Positions 25,101-35,199 of a stretch of DNA of 64,000 nucleotides are shown one piece after another. The stretch is from assembly GCA_963969395.1 (NCBI GenBank), contig OZ017798.1:21940173-22004172 (forward strand). The letters run 5' to 3'. A program made the translations under genes and the position numbers. This DNA comes from Pseudoscleropodium purum (taxonomy: Eukaryota; Streptophyta; Bryopsida; Hypnales; Brachytheciaceae). Every line of letters starts with the position of its first letter. Position 1 is the stretch's first letter. The notes under the pieces were generated by a model that saw nothing but the letters and a program-made list of their open reading frames with translations, did no database searches and was not told the origin of the DNA.

Positions 25101-26140
25101 AGCACTTTCATGGGGAAAATGAAGGACACTTCCCATGGAAGCCCCTCAGCATCTAAGTCTCCTGTGGAGATTCAGACGTCCATTTTGCTTCAAGAGGGAG
25201 ACAGACTTAATGACCGATCCTTGTCGAAAAAAAGTGCCCAGGTCTGAGTCACTTCCTCCTCCCGGCCCGTCGCAGATGACTAGTGCGGCTGAAGAACCGC
25301 TGCACTTGGAAGTGCAGTCACCCTCTGGAGAAGAAGGCAAGAAATAGGCACCCTGCGCCGGAGAGAAAGAGAGATCATCCCCGACCCCAATATGTCAAAC
25401 TATGAGTCCAAAGCCGAAAACAACATTGAATCCGCGTATGAAGACTAGCATTCCGATGTGCAATGTGGATGAGACTATTTCGAAATGCACATAGGGAATT
25501 CCGAAGGTTGTACAAGGCAATGATTTCTTGGCCGACGCGAGCGACATCCCTGTGGACGGAATTGGCCAATGTCCTCCATCGGAAGTGCAGGATCGGGAGT
25601 TTGTGAATGTGGACACCAACAAAGTGGACTCCGACACGCATATTACTGGCGGTGATGCAAGTAATATCGTGGATCTTGAAGAGGATGGAGAGAACAAAGT
25701 GGAGGACCCCAGAGAACTTGTGGAACCAATTGTTGCTCCAACCAAGTCTTCCCCTCCTAAGCAGAAGAAGGCAACAAAAGCAGTGGATGTGGTCCAAGCT
25801 GGGAAAAACATGGTGGACAACTCAAAGAAGGCAGTGGAAGCAAGTGGTGCTCTAACGAAATCTTCTCCAAAGAAGCAGAAGAAGCTAACGAAAGCATCCA
25901 CTGAGGTAAATGCAAAGGCAGCACTCCCTGATTCTGGATCAGATCAGATGAGAGCTGCTTCGAATTTACGCATTGTACCCATCGAAAATGCAAAAGCTAA
26001 ATTGCTAATTTTCAACATTCATGGGACCTTGCTGGATTGTAGTCTGGCTGAGGAGAAGAATCCAAACTCTAGAATTAGGCCCACGTTGAAAACGAAGAGC
26101 AGGAGGGTATTTTTAAGACCATGGTTGCAACCCTTTTTGG
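22144..26140 (+). pseudogene. Second CACTA gene (tnpA-like), 5' portion with Transposase_24-like region and start of an FCP1-like domain
   Basis: The probable start is the ATG at 22144 (MEEEKTATGDEG). A GT-AG intron at 22266-22988 joins VAIQRM to TKDLNPQKEV in frame and contains a 257-bp miniature transposon. Later exons hold a charged, Gln/Pro-rich part (23600-24100). A TGA at 24106-24108 probably replaced Trp. After it comes a Transposase_24-like segment (VNPDQWSRLQDYWSTETQQKKA, then MGRKGKAGKEAEL). A likely coiled-coil exon (KGEFSKVLVSTAATNNAVEEL) precedes a Lys/Pro-rich linker. From about 25990 the sequence KLLIFNIHGTLLD begins an FCP1-type phosphatase domain, which is cut by the copia element. 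Such proteins usually bind CACTA subterminal repeats. Exon edges are inferred by eye. Confidence 0.75.
22300..22556. mobile_element. 257-bp miniature hAT (MITE) of the same family as the 13-kb hAT
   Basis: The terminal repeats are CAGGGTTGAC and GTCAACCCTG. The 8-bp duplication is TGCAGTGG (22292-22299) and TGCACTGG (22557-22564), one mismatch. Its left 60 bp match the right end of the 6274-19376 element and its right 100 bp match the left end. It is therefore an internal-deletion derivative that the full transposase could have moved. It lies within an intron of the second CACTA gene and so may have been tolerated. Confidence 0.92.
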
Positions 26141-26394
26141 TGTTAGAGATTCTGTACATACTAGCGTAGACCATGTACAGTTAGCCTTAGGAGTAGCTTT
26201 AGACACTTAGTTAGTGTTAGAGTCCATGGGTATTGCTCGTAGTCAAAGGCAGCCCAATGTAGTTAGTTATCCCACATGGTTTGTGGATAACTAGGAAAGG
26301 CTTCTAGCTTAAGTTGAGCCCACTCATGTAGCTTCGTATCGTTCTACCATCTAAGTAAAGCCTTTCTCTCATACATAACTTTGTAATCTCAATA
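26141..26394 (+). repeat. 5' LTR of the copia element
   Basis: This is a 254-bp repeat with two substitutions relative to the 3' LTR, at the CCCACATGG/CCCATATGG and CATGTAGC/CATGTGGC sites. No canonical initiator-Met primer site (TGGTATCAGAGC) follows it; the bases after it read GATTATGGGCCCACG. Confidence 0.95.
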
Positions 26395-27381
26395 GATTAT
26401 GGGCCCACGCACTTGGAGTTGCGCTTAAGGGAGAATTTCATATCATTTGGAGGAGATCTTGGAGCTTGGAAGAGCAATCAGCGTTTTGTGTCTTATTCAC
26501 CTACAAACCATATGGTGTGAGTTATTTGGGGCTTTTGTTGGTTGGTTTGTGAGGTTTTGAGTGCATTTTGGGTGAGCGATTGCTTATGGTAGTAATCACA
26601 CCTTGTGAGGGCTAGTTGCATGCTCTTAGTTTGAGTTTATGCTTAGAAGAGTACATTGAGAGCCCATTGAGGGCTGATTATGCATTTGGGTGCATTGTTG
26701 ATTGTGATTGTGGCAATTGCAATCTAGTGAGAGTCTTTTGTGAGGCTTGGAAGCACCTTTGGGTTGCTTGAGGTATTTGCTATCCATTGAGGGCTGATTT
26801 GTGCCCTTGTGAGTGAGTGAGGCAAAGGAGTGGAATTTGCCATCCATTGAGGGCTGAGTTGTGTCCTTGTGGAGCCATTGAGAGGCAAGTAGGCTACTTT
26901 GGAGTTTGGGTGATCCAACTAGGGGTGTTGGAGGCCATTGTTGCCCTTGAGGTGCTGATTGTGAGTAGTAGCCTCCATTTAGGGTTGATTGGAAGTTTGG
27001 AGCTTCATTAGGGTCTGAATTGGAGGTGGAGAAGATGTTTGGGAGGCCTCGGCCAGGTTTACTGTTTCCGAACGGGTGAGTTGGCCATGGCTTGGTTTCA
27101 AGAAGGTAGAGAATGGTTTATTGATTACAGGACCAAGGTATGGTAGAGGATGAAGGTCATGTCCAGGTGATGAGCCATGCCTGTGGACTGCGATTGGATT
27201 TGTATGCCTGCGCGGGCAGCTAACATGAATGTAGAACGCTTGGGCTGTTCGGGCGAAGTGCCTCTTACTATAGCGGACTTCTTGGTACTTAAGGCCATGT
27301 AGTTTTGTATTGTGCACAAAAGTGCAAGTGTAAATAATCAGAATTGTTTTCCACTCATTTGAACGCTGCATTAAGCGCCAA

Positions 27382-27415
<34 letters not shown>

Positions 27416-27503
27416 CATTTGTGACCACTTGTATCGGCTGCCAGCCGACACCAGCAGAAGAAGACCCTTCAGTGAAATCCAACACAGTGGGAGCTAAGTC
27501 ACC
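26395..27503 (+). repeat. Copia leader with degenerate internal repeats and a poly-T tract
   Basis: This long untranslated leader contains repeated CCATTGAGGGCTGA-type units at about 26668, 26785, 26843 and 26976. A pure T run of about 28 bases lies at about 27389-27416, just upstream of gag. No ORF here resembles a known protein. Confidence 0.7.
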
Positions 27504-30392
27504 ATGGCATCCAGTGGAGGAGAGGGCGTGCGCATCATTGACCAGTTTGATGGAGAGAACTTTGGCATGTGGAAGTTCAAGATGGAGATGATCCTTGCGG
27601 AGAAGGACTTGTGGGACGTGGTGGATGGGAGTGAGGAGCCTCCAAGTGGAGATGCGGATCCAAAGACCAAGAAGGCATGGGAGAGGAAGGAGAAGAAGGC
27701 CTTTGCTCTCATTGCCATCAACCTTGTGGATCGCCAAATTGCACACATTCGCCATTGCAAGGGACCAGCCCAAGCATGGACCACCCTTTGCAACATCCAT
27801 GAGACCAAGAGCCTCTCCAACCTCCTATTTCTTCGCCGCAAGTTCTTCACTAGCAAGATGCAAGAGGAGGACGATTTGTTGGATTACGTCAACAAGGTCA
27901 AGGCTCTTGCGGATGAGTTGGCTTGTTTAGAGGTGCCCGTGACCGAGGAAGATGTGGTGATGACCTTGTTGGCAAGCTTGCCATCATCTTATGACTTCCT
28001 CATTACCGCATTGGAGACGAGGCCCACCAAGGAGCTGACCATGGAGTTTGTGACCGCACGCTTGATGCATGAAGTGACCAAGCGCAAGGAGAATGAGGCC
28101 CAAGGGGAGGGATCAACGCTTGTCTCAAGACATGGAAAAGGTGGCAACACCAAGGCGTTCAAGGAGACAAGGACGTACTTCAAGTGTGGCAAACCGGGCC
28201 ACATTGCTAGGCATTGCAAGATTAGCCAAGGCAAGGACAAGGAGAGTGCACACCCAGCTTCCAAAAAGGAGGAAGAAGAGGGTTTCGCCTTTGCAACCAA
28301 TGGAAGAGGGGAGAAGGCCAACATGTTCACTTGGATTGTGGACTCGGGGGCCATGCAACATATGACCAGCCATCGAGATGCCTTCCACACGTATCAGCCC
28401 ATTTCGGGGAAGAAGATTTATTTGGGAGACAATGGCATGGTGGAGGCCCTTGGCATGGGGGAGATCCTTGTGGAGGTGCAAGTGAAGGGGAAGACTAGGA
28501 GGATCCAAATCCAAGAGGTACTCCATGTCCCCAAGTTGCATGCCAACTTGCTTTCAGTGAGCAAGTTGTCTTTGGGAGGTTTGAAAGTGCATTTCAACAT
28601 GGTGGGGTGTGTGGTGCATTCACCAAGTGGAGTTTTGATTGCATCAGCCCCTCGTGAGGGCAACTTGTACCACCTCCATTTCACCAAGGTGAATGGCACT
28701 TCCTTGGCGTGTGTTGCCCAAGGATCAGCCCATGAAGACCTTGTGGAGCTTTGGCATAGGAGGCTTGGGCACTTGAATGTGAAGAACATGAAGAGCCTCC
28801 AACACATGGTGAAGGGTCTGAACCTCTCTTCTTGCAAGCATGATTGGAGTTCTATGGTGTGCAAAGGGTGCATTGAGGGCAAACAAGTGAGGCAGCCCTT
28901 GCCCAAGGATGGGGCAACGCGCGCCACCAAGCCATTGCAGCTTGTGCATTCGGATGTGTGCGGGCTGATGAAGACCACGTCCATAGGAGGAGCAAGGTAT
29001 TTTGTGACCTTCATTGATGATTTCTCTTGCAAGATTTGGGTGTATATGTTGAAATGCAAGAGTGAGGTGTTTGGGCGTTTTGAGACTTGGAAGGCCCTCG
29101 TGGAGGCTCAATCGGATTGCAAGGTGAAGGTGTTGCGGTCGGATAATGGAGGGGAGTATGTGTCCAAGGCCTTTGAGGCGTACTTGAAGGCCCATGGCAT
29201 TGAGCACCACACTTCCGCACCCTACACCCCTCAACAAAATGGCGGAGCGGAGCGTGCGAATCGTACCATTGTGGAGATGGCAAGGGCCATGATTTATGGC
29301 CAAGGTTTGAAGCTTGAGCTTTGGGGGGAGGCGGTGTCCAATGCGGTTTACACGAGGAACCAGTGCCCCACCCAAGTGTTGACAAGCAAGACACCGCAAG
29401 AAGCTTGGAGTGGGACAAGGCCCCACATGTCTCACATGCGCACCTTTGGGTGCATTGCCTATGCATTGGTTCCAAGTGCCAAGAGGACGAAATTGGATCC
29501 TAAAGGCATCAAATGCCTTTTCCTTGGTTATTATGAGGGAACCAAGGCTTATAGGCTGATGAATGTGGAGACCAAGGCCATCATCAAGTGCCGAGATGTG
29601 ACCTTTTTGGAGGATGGAGGAGCTGACCCCAAGCTCTTGGAGATGAGCCCAAGTGGGAGAAGTGGAGGACCAGCCCAAAAGATGGGCACAATTCCAAGAG
29701 TGCACATAGAAGATGAAGATGAAGAGCAAGGTGCTGAAGATGAGGACTTTGTGGAGCCCAAGAAAAAGGTGACCACACCTCAAGTGAAGAGACCAGCGGC
29801 GGCTTCTCCAAGCACTTCACCAAGGGAGCAAGAGCATGATCAGCCCTTGGAGGAGCAAGATCAGCCCATTGGTGAGGAAGATCAAGGCACAGAGGAGCCA
29901 CGTTATCCAACGAGGACCCGCAAGCCCCCTGGAGATTGGTGGCTAAATCACATTCTTCCCCGACAACAAGAAGAACAAGCCAATGTGGCTTTCCTTGGAG
30001 ATCCATCCACGCTTGGAGAGGTGTTGCGTTGCAAAGATGCAAGCAAGTGGGAGGTGGCCATGCAAGAGGAGTACAAGGCCCTCATTGACAAAGGGACATG
30101 GGAGCTTGCAGCCCTCCCTCCCAAGAGATCAAGTGTGAGTTGTAAGTGGGTTTTCTCTACCAAAAGGGATGCTTTGGGTCACATTGTGAGGTACAAGGCA
30201 AGGTTGGTTGGTAGGGGGTTTTCCCAAGTGGAAGGGGAGGAGGTCATGTACATGGATCAACCCCAAGGCTTTGTGCAAGAAGGCCAAATGCATTTGAAGT
30301 GCAAGTTGAAGAAGGCACTCCCCGGGTTGAAGCAATCGGGGAGAGTTTGGTATCGAGATATTGATGGCATGTTTGTGAGGAAGGGGTTTTAA
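27504..30392 (+). CDS. Copia Gag-Pol polyprotein (962 aa, truncated reverse transcriptase)
   Basis: One open frame starts MASSGGEGVR. The Gag part (about residues 1-220) has the WKFKMEMIL and WTTLCNIHE blocks of the UBN2/copia Gag family. A CCHC zinc knuckle (CGKPGHIARHC) lies near residue 230. The aspartic protease motif WIVDSGA is near 280. The integrase has the H..H region (LWHRRLGHLNVKNM, near 415), a DNGGEY motif near 545, and HTSAPYTPQQNG near 568. Reverse transcriptase starts (KWVFSTKRDALG..YKARLVGRGFSQVEG) but jumps straight to YMDQPQGF. The segment between, including a catalytic Asp region, has therefore been deleted in frame. A stop follows GMFVRKGF. Confidence 0.92.
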   Translation: MASSGGEGVRIIDQFDGENFGMWKFKMEMILAEKDLWDVVDGSEEPPSGDADPKTKKAWERKEKKAFALIAINLVDRQIAHIRHCKGPAQAWTTLCNIHETKSLSNLLFLRRKFFTSKMQEEDDLLDYVNKVKALADELACLEVPVTEEDVVMTLLASLPSSYDFLITALETRPTKELTMEFVTARLMHEVTKRKENEAQGEGSTLVSRHGKGGNTKAFKETRTYFKCGKPGHIARHCKISQGKDKESAHPASKKEEEEGFAFATNGRGEKANMFTWIVDSGAMQHMTSHRDAFHTYQPISGKKIYLGDNGMVEALGMGEILVEVQVKGKTRRIQIQEVLHVPKLHANLLSVSKLSLGGLKVHFNMVGCVVHSPSGVLIASAPREGNLYHLHFTKVNGTSLACVAQGSAHEDLVELWHRRLGHLNVKNMKSLQHMVKGLNLSSCKHDWSSMVCKGCIEGKQVRQPLPKDGATRATKPLQLVHSDVCGLMKTTSIGGARYFVTFIDDFSCKIWVYMLKCKSEVFGRFETWKALVEAQSDCKVKVLRSDNGGEYVSKAFEAYLKAHGIEHHTSAPYTPQQNGGAERANRTIVEMARAMIYGQGLKLELWGEAVSNAVYTRNQCPTQVLTSKTPQEAWSGTRPHMSHMRTFGCIAYALVPSAKRTKLDPKGIKCLFLGYYEGTKAYRLMNVETKAIIKCRDVTFLEDGGADPKLLEMSPSGRSGGPAQKMGTIPRVHIEDEDEEQGAEDEDFVEPKKKVTTPQVKRPAAASPSTSPREQEHDQPLEEQDQPIGEEDQGTEEPRYPTRTRKPPGDWWLNHILPRQQEEQANVAFLGDPSTLGEVLRCKDASKWEVAMQEEYKALIDKGTWELAALPPKRSSVSCKWVFSTKRDALGHIVRYKARLVGRGFSQVEGEEVMYMDQPQGFVQEGQMHLKCKLKKALPGLKQSGRVWYRDIDGMFVRKGF

Positions 30393-30713
30393 AGGAGGCC
30401 ACGCTGATCACTCTTTGTACATCTTGCAAAGTCGTGAGCATTTGGTGATTGTGATCCTCTATGTGGATGATCTGATCCTCCTTGCAAATAGTATGCCCAA
30501 GATGCTTGAAGTGAAGGCAATGCTCAAGAAGGAGTACGAGGTGACCGACCTTGGAGAGTTGAAGTATTGCCTTGGAGTGGAGTTCAAGAGGGATAGAGCT
30601 CAAGTATGTGCCTACCCAAGCTATGGTTGCTGATGTGCTGACCAAGGCCCTTGGGAAGCCACAACACCAAAGCTTCATTGAGAAGATGGGGCTTCACGCC
30701 TTTGACTACTCTC
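30393..30713 (+). pseudogene. Copia polymerase remnant: YVDD block and RNase H tail
   Basis: Downstream of the stop, another frame encodes SLYILQS and VILYVDDLILLAN (the catalytic YVDD) and DLGELKYCLGVEF. It then jumps to KYVPTQAMVADVLTKALGK, the extreme C-terminus of copia RNase H. Most of RNase H is absent. The breaks add to the reverse transcriptase deletion, so this copy cannot encode a working polymerase. Confidence 0.85.
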
Positions 30714-30723
30714 AAAGTGGGAG
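30714..30723 (+). promoter_or_regulatory. Polypurine tract
   Basis: AAAGTGGGAG lies directly before the 3' LTR, the expected position of the plus-strand primer. Confidence 0.8.
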
Positions 30724-30977
30724 TGTTAGAGATTCTGTACATACTAGCGTAGACCATGTACAGTTAGCCTTAGGAGTAGCTTTAGACACTTAGTTAGTGT
30801 TAGAGTCCATGGGTATTGCTCGTAGTCAAAGGCAGCCCAATGTAGTTAGTTATCCCATATGGTTTGTGGATAACTAGGAAAGGCTTCTAGCTTAAGTTGA
30901 GCCCACTCATGTGGCTTCGTATCGTTCTACCATCTAAGTAAAGCCTTTCTCTCATACATAACTTTGTAATCTCAATA
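30724..30977 (+). repeat. 3' LTR of the copia element
   Basis: This is a direct repeat of 26141-26394 with 252 of 254 positions identical. It is followed by the TTTGG target duplication at 30978-30982. Confidence 0.95.
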
Positions 30978-30982
30978 TTTGG

Positions 30983-32218
30983 CACTGTGCTTCTTTAATT
31001 TCACAGTGGGATTTTGGGGCAGTAAGAGTCAATCTTACATGGAAGACATTGTGCCCACAATGATAGAAAGGCAAGGACATTGTGACTTCAGTCCTCTCTT
31101 TGTGTGGGGTGGGAAGAAATGTGAGGCTGTACAGTTTGAGGGCGGCAAACCAATAGCTTGGGGGAAGCCTTTGTCAAAAGTTTACAGTGAATGGCCTCAA
31201 TTTAGCCCCTCAAACACTGTGGTCGTTGACAACAATGCATCAAGAATGTTATGCAATCCGCAAGCCAATGTCGTCATCACCAGTGCGTTCTATGTTGCTG
31301 ATTTGGCAAAACTAGCTGATGACAACAATTACTTGAAGTCCACATTGTGGCCACTTTTAAAAGCTCTGTATGTCGCTACAGATGTAAAGGAGTTCCATGC
31401 ACAGAATGCTTCACATGTGCAGAACAATGCAGTTCAAGGGCATGATTTGACACAGAATTCAGATCTCAATGACAATGCGCTTACAAAGGAAGGTGAGGGG
31501 ACTTGTGGACCACAAGGTTTAAGCTCATTCGTGTCCCCTCACCTTCTAATTGTTTTCAATTCTAACAAAAAATTTGTGTGTGTTTGTTGAAGGTACGGAA
31601 AAGAGAGACAAGGGCAAAGACGATAGCGGCAGAGGACAAGAACCGTGACTCTTCCAAAAAAAAAGGTGAGATGTTGAAGCCTGAATGTGTTGGAGTACAC
31701 AAATTTCATTCGAGGAATTAGAAGGCTGAGGTCAATGTTGTTTCAATTGTATGACTCAGGAATGACTGCCTAGTCATTTGGTAGTTGCATTATCCTCATC
31801 CAGTCCTCATATGTGACTCAACTGGGGAAGTTGTTAGTCAATTTTCAGTTATTTATTGTATGAGTGACTACATTGGCAATGAGAAGTATGTTTTGAAGGT
31901 CCCACGGGTAGGAGTACTTCCTATATCTAACAAAATAAATCTATCTTTCAGCTCAGCTTGTATGACAATGTGTACCTCGTCAATCCATGATCCACTCGGC
32001 AGAAGGTGGCTTTGGGAAGAATCAGCGGTATAGGAGGGATAGATAAGTTCCATGGCATGCTCATTCCGGATGGTTGGTTTAGAGTGGACATGCGGGAGGT
32101 TTTGCAACCGAAGGTGTCGTTGATGTTTCCCAAACCGGAGGCTGACCAAGAAGTAATGCACGACGTTCAAGGTGGAAACATCATTTGGGATTCCAAGTAC
32201 ATAAAGTTGAACCCATGA
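30983..32218 (+). pseudogene. Second CACTA gene, 3' portion: rest of the FCP1-like domain and DUF8039-like C-terminus
   Basis: Skipping the copia element and one TTTGG copy, the frame continues directly from LQPF into CFFNFTVGFWGSKSQSY. This equals the second FCP1/NIF motif. It is followed by VVVDNNASRML and NPQANVV, corresponding to the late Asp/Asn motif of HAD phosphatases. A splice donor is likely near 31491. The last exon (about 31960-32218) encodes VALGRISGIGGIDKFHGMLIPDGWFRVDMREVL and ends DSKYIKLNP, resembling the DUF8039 tail of CACTA-encoded plant proteins. The order Transposase_24, FCP1, DUF8039 suggests that the phosphatase-like domain was added to the gene. Catalytic Asp residues are not preserved upstream. 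Confidence 0.72.
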
Positions 32219-33145
32219 GATTACTTCGCTACTGGTGTAAGTGTAGTGTAACATTTGCATGCAAGACTGATAGCCCTCTATAGTACAGAATTGTCGTACT
32301 TCTAGAGGAAGAGGGCACGTATTTTGATTTTAGAGTGGTCAATGCCTTGAATTCTCACAAAACCTTGTGTGTAATAATTCAGAGAAATGCAATCATGGAT
32401 GTAGACATTGACAAAATGCTTTAGTTGTCTTCCATTTTGTAATGGTATGTGCATCCATTGCTTGTACAACTATTTTTCTTCTCAATAGTTCTCATGTTGG
32501 TTGGCTTACTTGGCTATCAATTTTCTATCATTTTCATGAAAGCAAATGCTGAGCTATACAACCACATCGTACTAAAATAGCTTCTAAGCTTCATTACGTT
32601 GTCAATCCTAGTATTGAAATATAACTGAGATGCAACTCAGGTGCAATTGCAGTAGCACTTAAGCATAGGAGACTGACTTATGTTTAACTACCACTTCACT
32701 AAGCTGTAGTTGCAATTGCAACAATACATAATGACATGACTGTAGTTCAACTAAATCCCTACTAGGGAATAACTACACCAGAACTTGTTGTCCATCTGAA
32801 CGTCTGAACATTGGATTGAACCGCCTACCAGCAATTGCCATGTGGACTAAGTGGGGCCCACCATCAGAACTCGACTACAGTGGGACTAAAAAATGACTAC
32901 ACTATGACTAACGAACCCAAGTGCCACGTCATGCAGACCTGAACACGTCAGAGGCCACGTAGGAATAATTCATCCAAAACTTTCCTTGTACGATGACGGA
33001 TGGTGATATTAAGAATGCAGTCATGTCCTAAAGGACTCGTCCACAATGACTACGGAGCTCCATTTTCACAGGCAGTCATATATGTCCGAAATGACTGAAA
33101 ACGTAGTCATTTACGTAGTCATAGAATGCCTATATTCTTGTAGTG
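32219..33145. repeat. CACTA right subterminal and terminal region
   Basis: Non-coding DNA follows the second gene. TGACTAC/GTAGTCA words thicken toward the end (32690-33122) and stop with the inverted CACTACAAGAA terminal repeat. Confidence 0.8.
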
Positions 33146-34219
33146 TTTTGTGATGTCAACTAAGACATCCTCTGTAACATTTGGATGTTTTTTGCAAGAC
33201 AACATCATGTTCATTACAATACTTAAATCTAAAATTTTGTTTTTAATAATAAAAAATTATGTTTTAGATGTCCTATATAGTTTTTCTTCCCTCCAACCAC
33301 CCTTCTTGCATAAATAACTTGCCTTCTCATGTCAAAAATCTTATAATACGGCTTTTCAAGTCTTAAGTTTCAATATTATTGCCAATACTATGTACAATGT
33401 ATGGCATATTGTGTATAATGTATTGTGTACGGTGTATAATGTATTATATATGGTATCTAAATTAATGTCTCAAGAAACATTTCAAAAAACACTTGGACGT
33501 CAAAATTGATGATACTAAAAACAATATTCTAATTCTTATGGATGTCTAAATTGATGTCACTAAAAACAATATAAAATTTTTCAAAAAACATGATGTCAAT
33601 TGCCACCTCAAATTCAGGTCAGATGAAAAAAAAATCTTATGTGGCATTGCTTGCTTACATGGCACTTATGTGGTTGCCACATGGCGCATTTTTGGGCACT
33701 TTTTTAACTATGTTTGTTGTGAGGTTTCTCTAAAAACATGGCATGTTTTTTTTTCAAATTTTCTTGTGTTTTTTCCACGTCAATCTTGATGGATTTTTTT
33801 GTGCATCCATAGTCTACATGTCTAACATTACACTAAACATTAAGCCATGTTACTATACACATCCAAAAAAACACACCTTCCTTCTAGTGTCAATTAGGGC
33901 ATGGACACTATCTTGTTAGTGCAGGGATGCTAGTTGGTCATATTTAGAACGTTATTCAGTTAGGGCAAGGACTCTATCGGGAGGGGCAAAAACAACAAAC
34001 TGCAAGGCAAACCTACGATTCAGTTAGGCCTCTCACATTGAATTTGGCATAAGATTCTTCCTTCCAATTCAAAGTAGCTTACATTTCATTATTGGTAGCT
34101 TATATCTAGACTGCTTTCATATCATCATGTACTTGAATATTAATTAGCCACATTAAAAATTTGATGTCATACAATTTGTAAACAAGTTGAAGAAAAAATT
34201 TCCATTCTCATAGCCTAAA
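33146..34219. other. AT-rich intergenic DNA with short GATGTC repeats
   Basis: No gene is visible. Near 33490-33590 a unit of about 55 bp (GATGTCTAAATTGATGTCACTAAAAACAAT-like) is repeated twice. Confidence 0.5.
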
Positions 34220-35199
34220 ATAGATTGAATTGTTTCTTTACAAGGAATTGCCAATTCAATTGTCAAATTGGATAAGGTAGATTAGAAGGGAGGCCTTTGA
34301 ATAATTAGTTTAATTTCCTTTAGAGCTCGTGAGGTTATTTTCTAATAAAAATTTGTCAAATTCATTGTTAAACTAGATGTAAGGGATTAAGAAGGCAATT
34401 GAACCAATTTTTCTTAGGAGCTCCATGTCATTTCCTAAAAAGGATTTGCTAAATTAATTGTTGAATTGGACATGAGGAATTAGGAGGGAGTCACATGAAC
34501 CATAATTTTTTTCCTTTCAAGCTTGGGATTATTTCCCAACAAGCATTTGTCAATTTAATTGTTAAATTGCATACAAGGCATTAAGAGAGAGGCACTTGAA
34601 CCAATTATTTGTTTTTTAATTAGAGCATGGGGTTATTTCCAAATAAAAATCTTTATTTTCTAATAAATATTTTTCAAGTTAATTATTGAATTGGACACAT
34701 GGATTAGGAAGGAGGCATTCAACCATTTATTTATTTTCCTTTGCAATAAAGGTAATCTCTTTATAACTTCACCCCAATTTAATTGTTTAAATAAGAAAGA
34801 AGGAATTAATTGTGGGTTCATTCAACCATTTATTTATTTTCCTTTGCAATAAAGGTAATCTCTTTATAACTTCACCCCAATTTAATTGTTTAAATAAGAA
34901 AGAAGGAATTAATTGTGGGTTCATTCAACCATTTATTTATTTTCCTTTGCAATCAAAGGTAATTTCAAGCATATGCCAATTTAATTGTTTAAATAGGAAA
35001 GAGTGGATTAATTGTGGGACCATTCAACCATTTATTTATTTTCTTTTATAACCAAAGGTAATTTCCTCACAAGCATGAGCCAATTTAATTGTTTAAATAG
35101 GAAAGAGGGGATAAATAGTGCATCCATTCACCATTTATTTATTTTCCTTCTCAACCAAAGCTAATTTCTTCACAAGCATATTCTAATTTAATTGTTTAA
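34220..35199. repeat. Tandem array of about ten 100-120-bp AT-rich units
   Basis: Each unit has an AATTTAATTGTT core, then AGGAATTA, then AACCATTTATTTATTTTCCTTTGC. Cores recur near 34250, 34360, 34450, 34550, 34675, 34773, 34880, 34978, 35078 and 35183. Units near 34716-34925 are almost identical; those to the left are more diverged. The last unit is split by the element at 35200. Confidence 0.8.

Larger units (their letters stand above)
26141..30977 (+). mobile_element. Ty1/copia LTR retrotransposon, recent but internally deleted
   Basis: Two 254-bp direct repeats (26141-26394 and 30724-30977) differ at only two positions. The 5-bp duplication TTTGG lies at 26136-26140 and 30978-30982. The ends read TG...TA rather than the usual TG...CA. 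The gene order gag, protease, integrase, reverse transcriptase defines Ty1/copia. The element lies inside an exon of the second CACTA gene. Parts of reverse transcriptase and RNase H are missing, so it needed help to move. Confidence 0.95.
3024..33145. mobile_element. CACTA (En/Spm) DNA transposon, about 30.1 kb including nested insertions
   Basis: The left end begins CACTACAAGAA at 3024. The right end, reverse complemented from 33145, also begins CACTACAAGAA. Both ends are flanked by TTT (3021-3023 and 33146-33148), the 3-bp duplication expected of CACTA elements. Subterminal DNA at both ends is full of TGACTA/TAGTCA motifs. Inside are a tnp2-type transposase on the minus strand and a second multi-exon gene on the plus strand, transcribed divergently from about 20.9-22.1 kb. 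Subtracting the hAT (13.1 kb), the small hAT (0.26 kb) and the copia element (4.8 kb) leaves about 12 kb, an ordinary size for an autonomous CACTA. Every coding part is broken, so it is now inactive unless helped in trans. Confidence 0.93.

Noticed and set aside
27389..27416. Poly-T run read as a terminator or LINE/SINE tail
   Set aside because: It lies inside the copia leader, with no element boundary or duplication next to it.
28125..29783. Long minus-strand ORFs (up to 352 aa) within the copia element
   Set aside because: They are antisense to the clear Gag-Pol frame and have no family resemblance.
33150..34200. CRISPR-like regular repeats
   Set aside because: Repeat spacing is irregular, AT-rich and eukaryotic in context; no conserved direct repeat and spacer layout.
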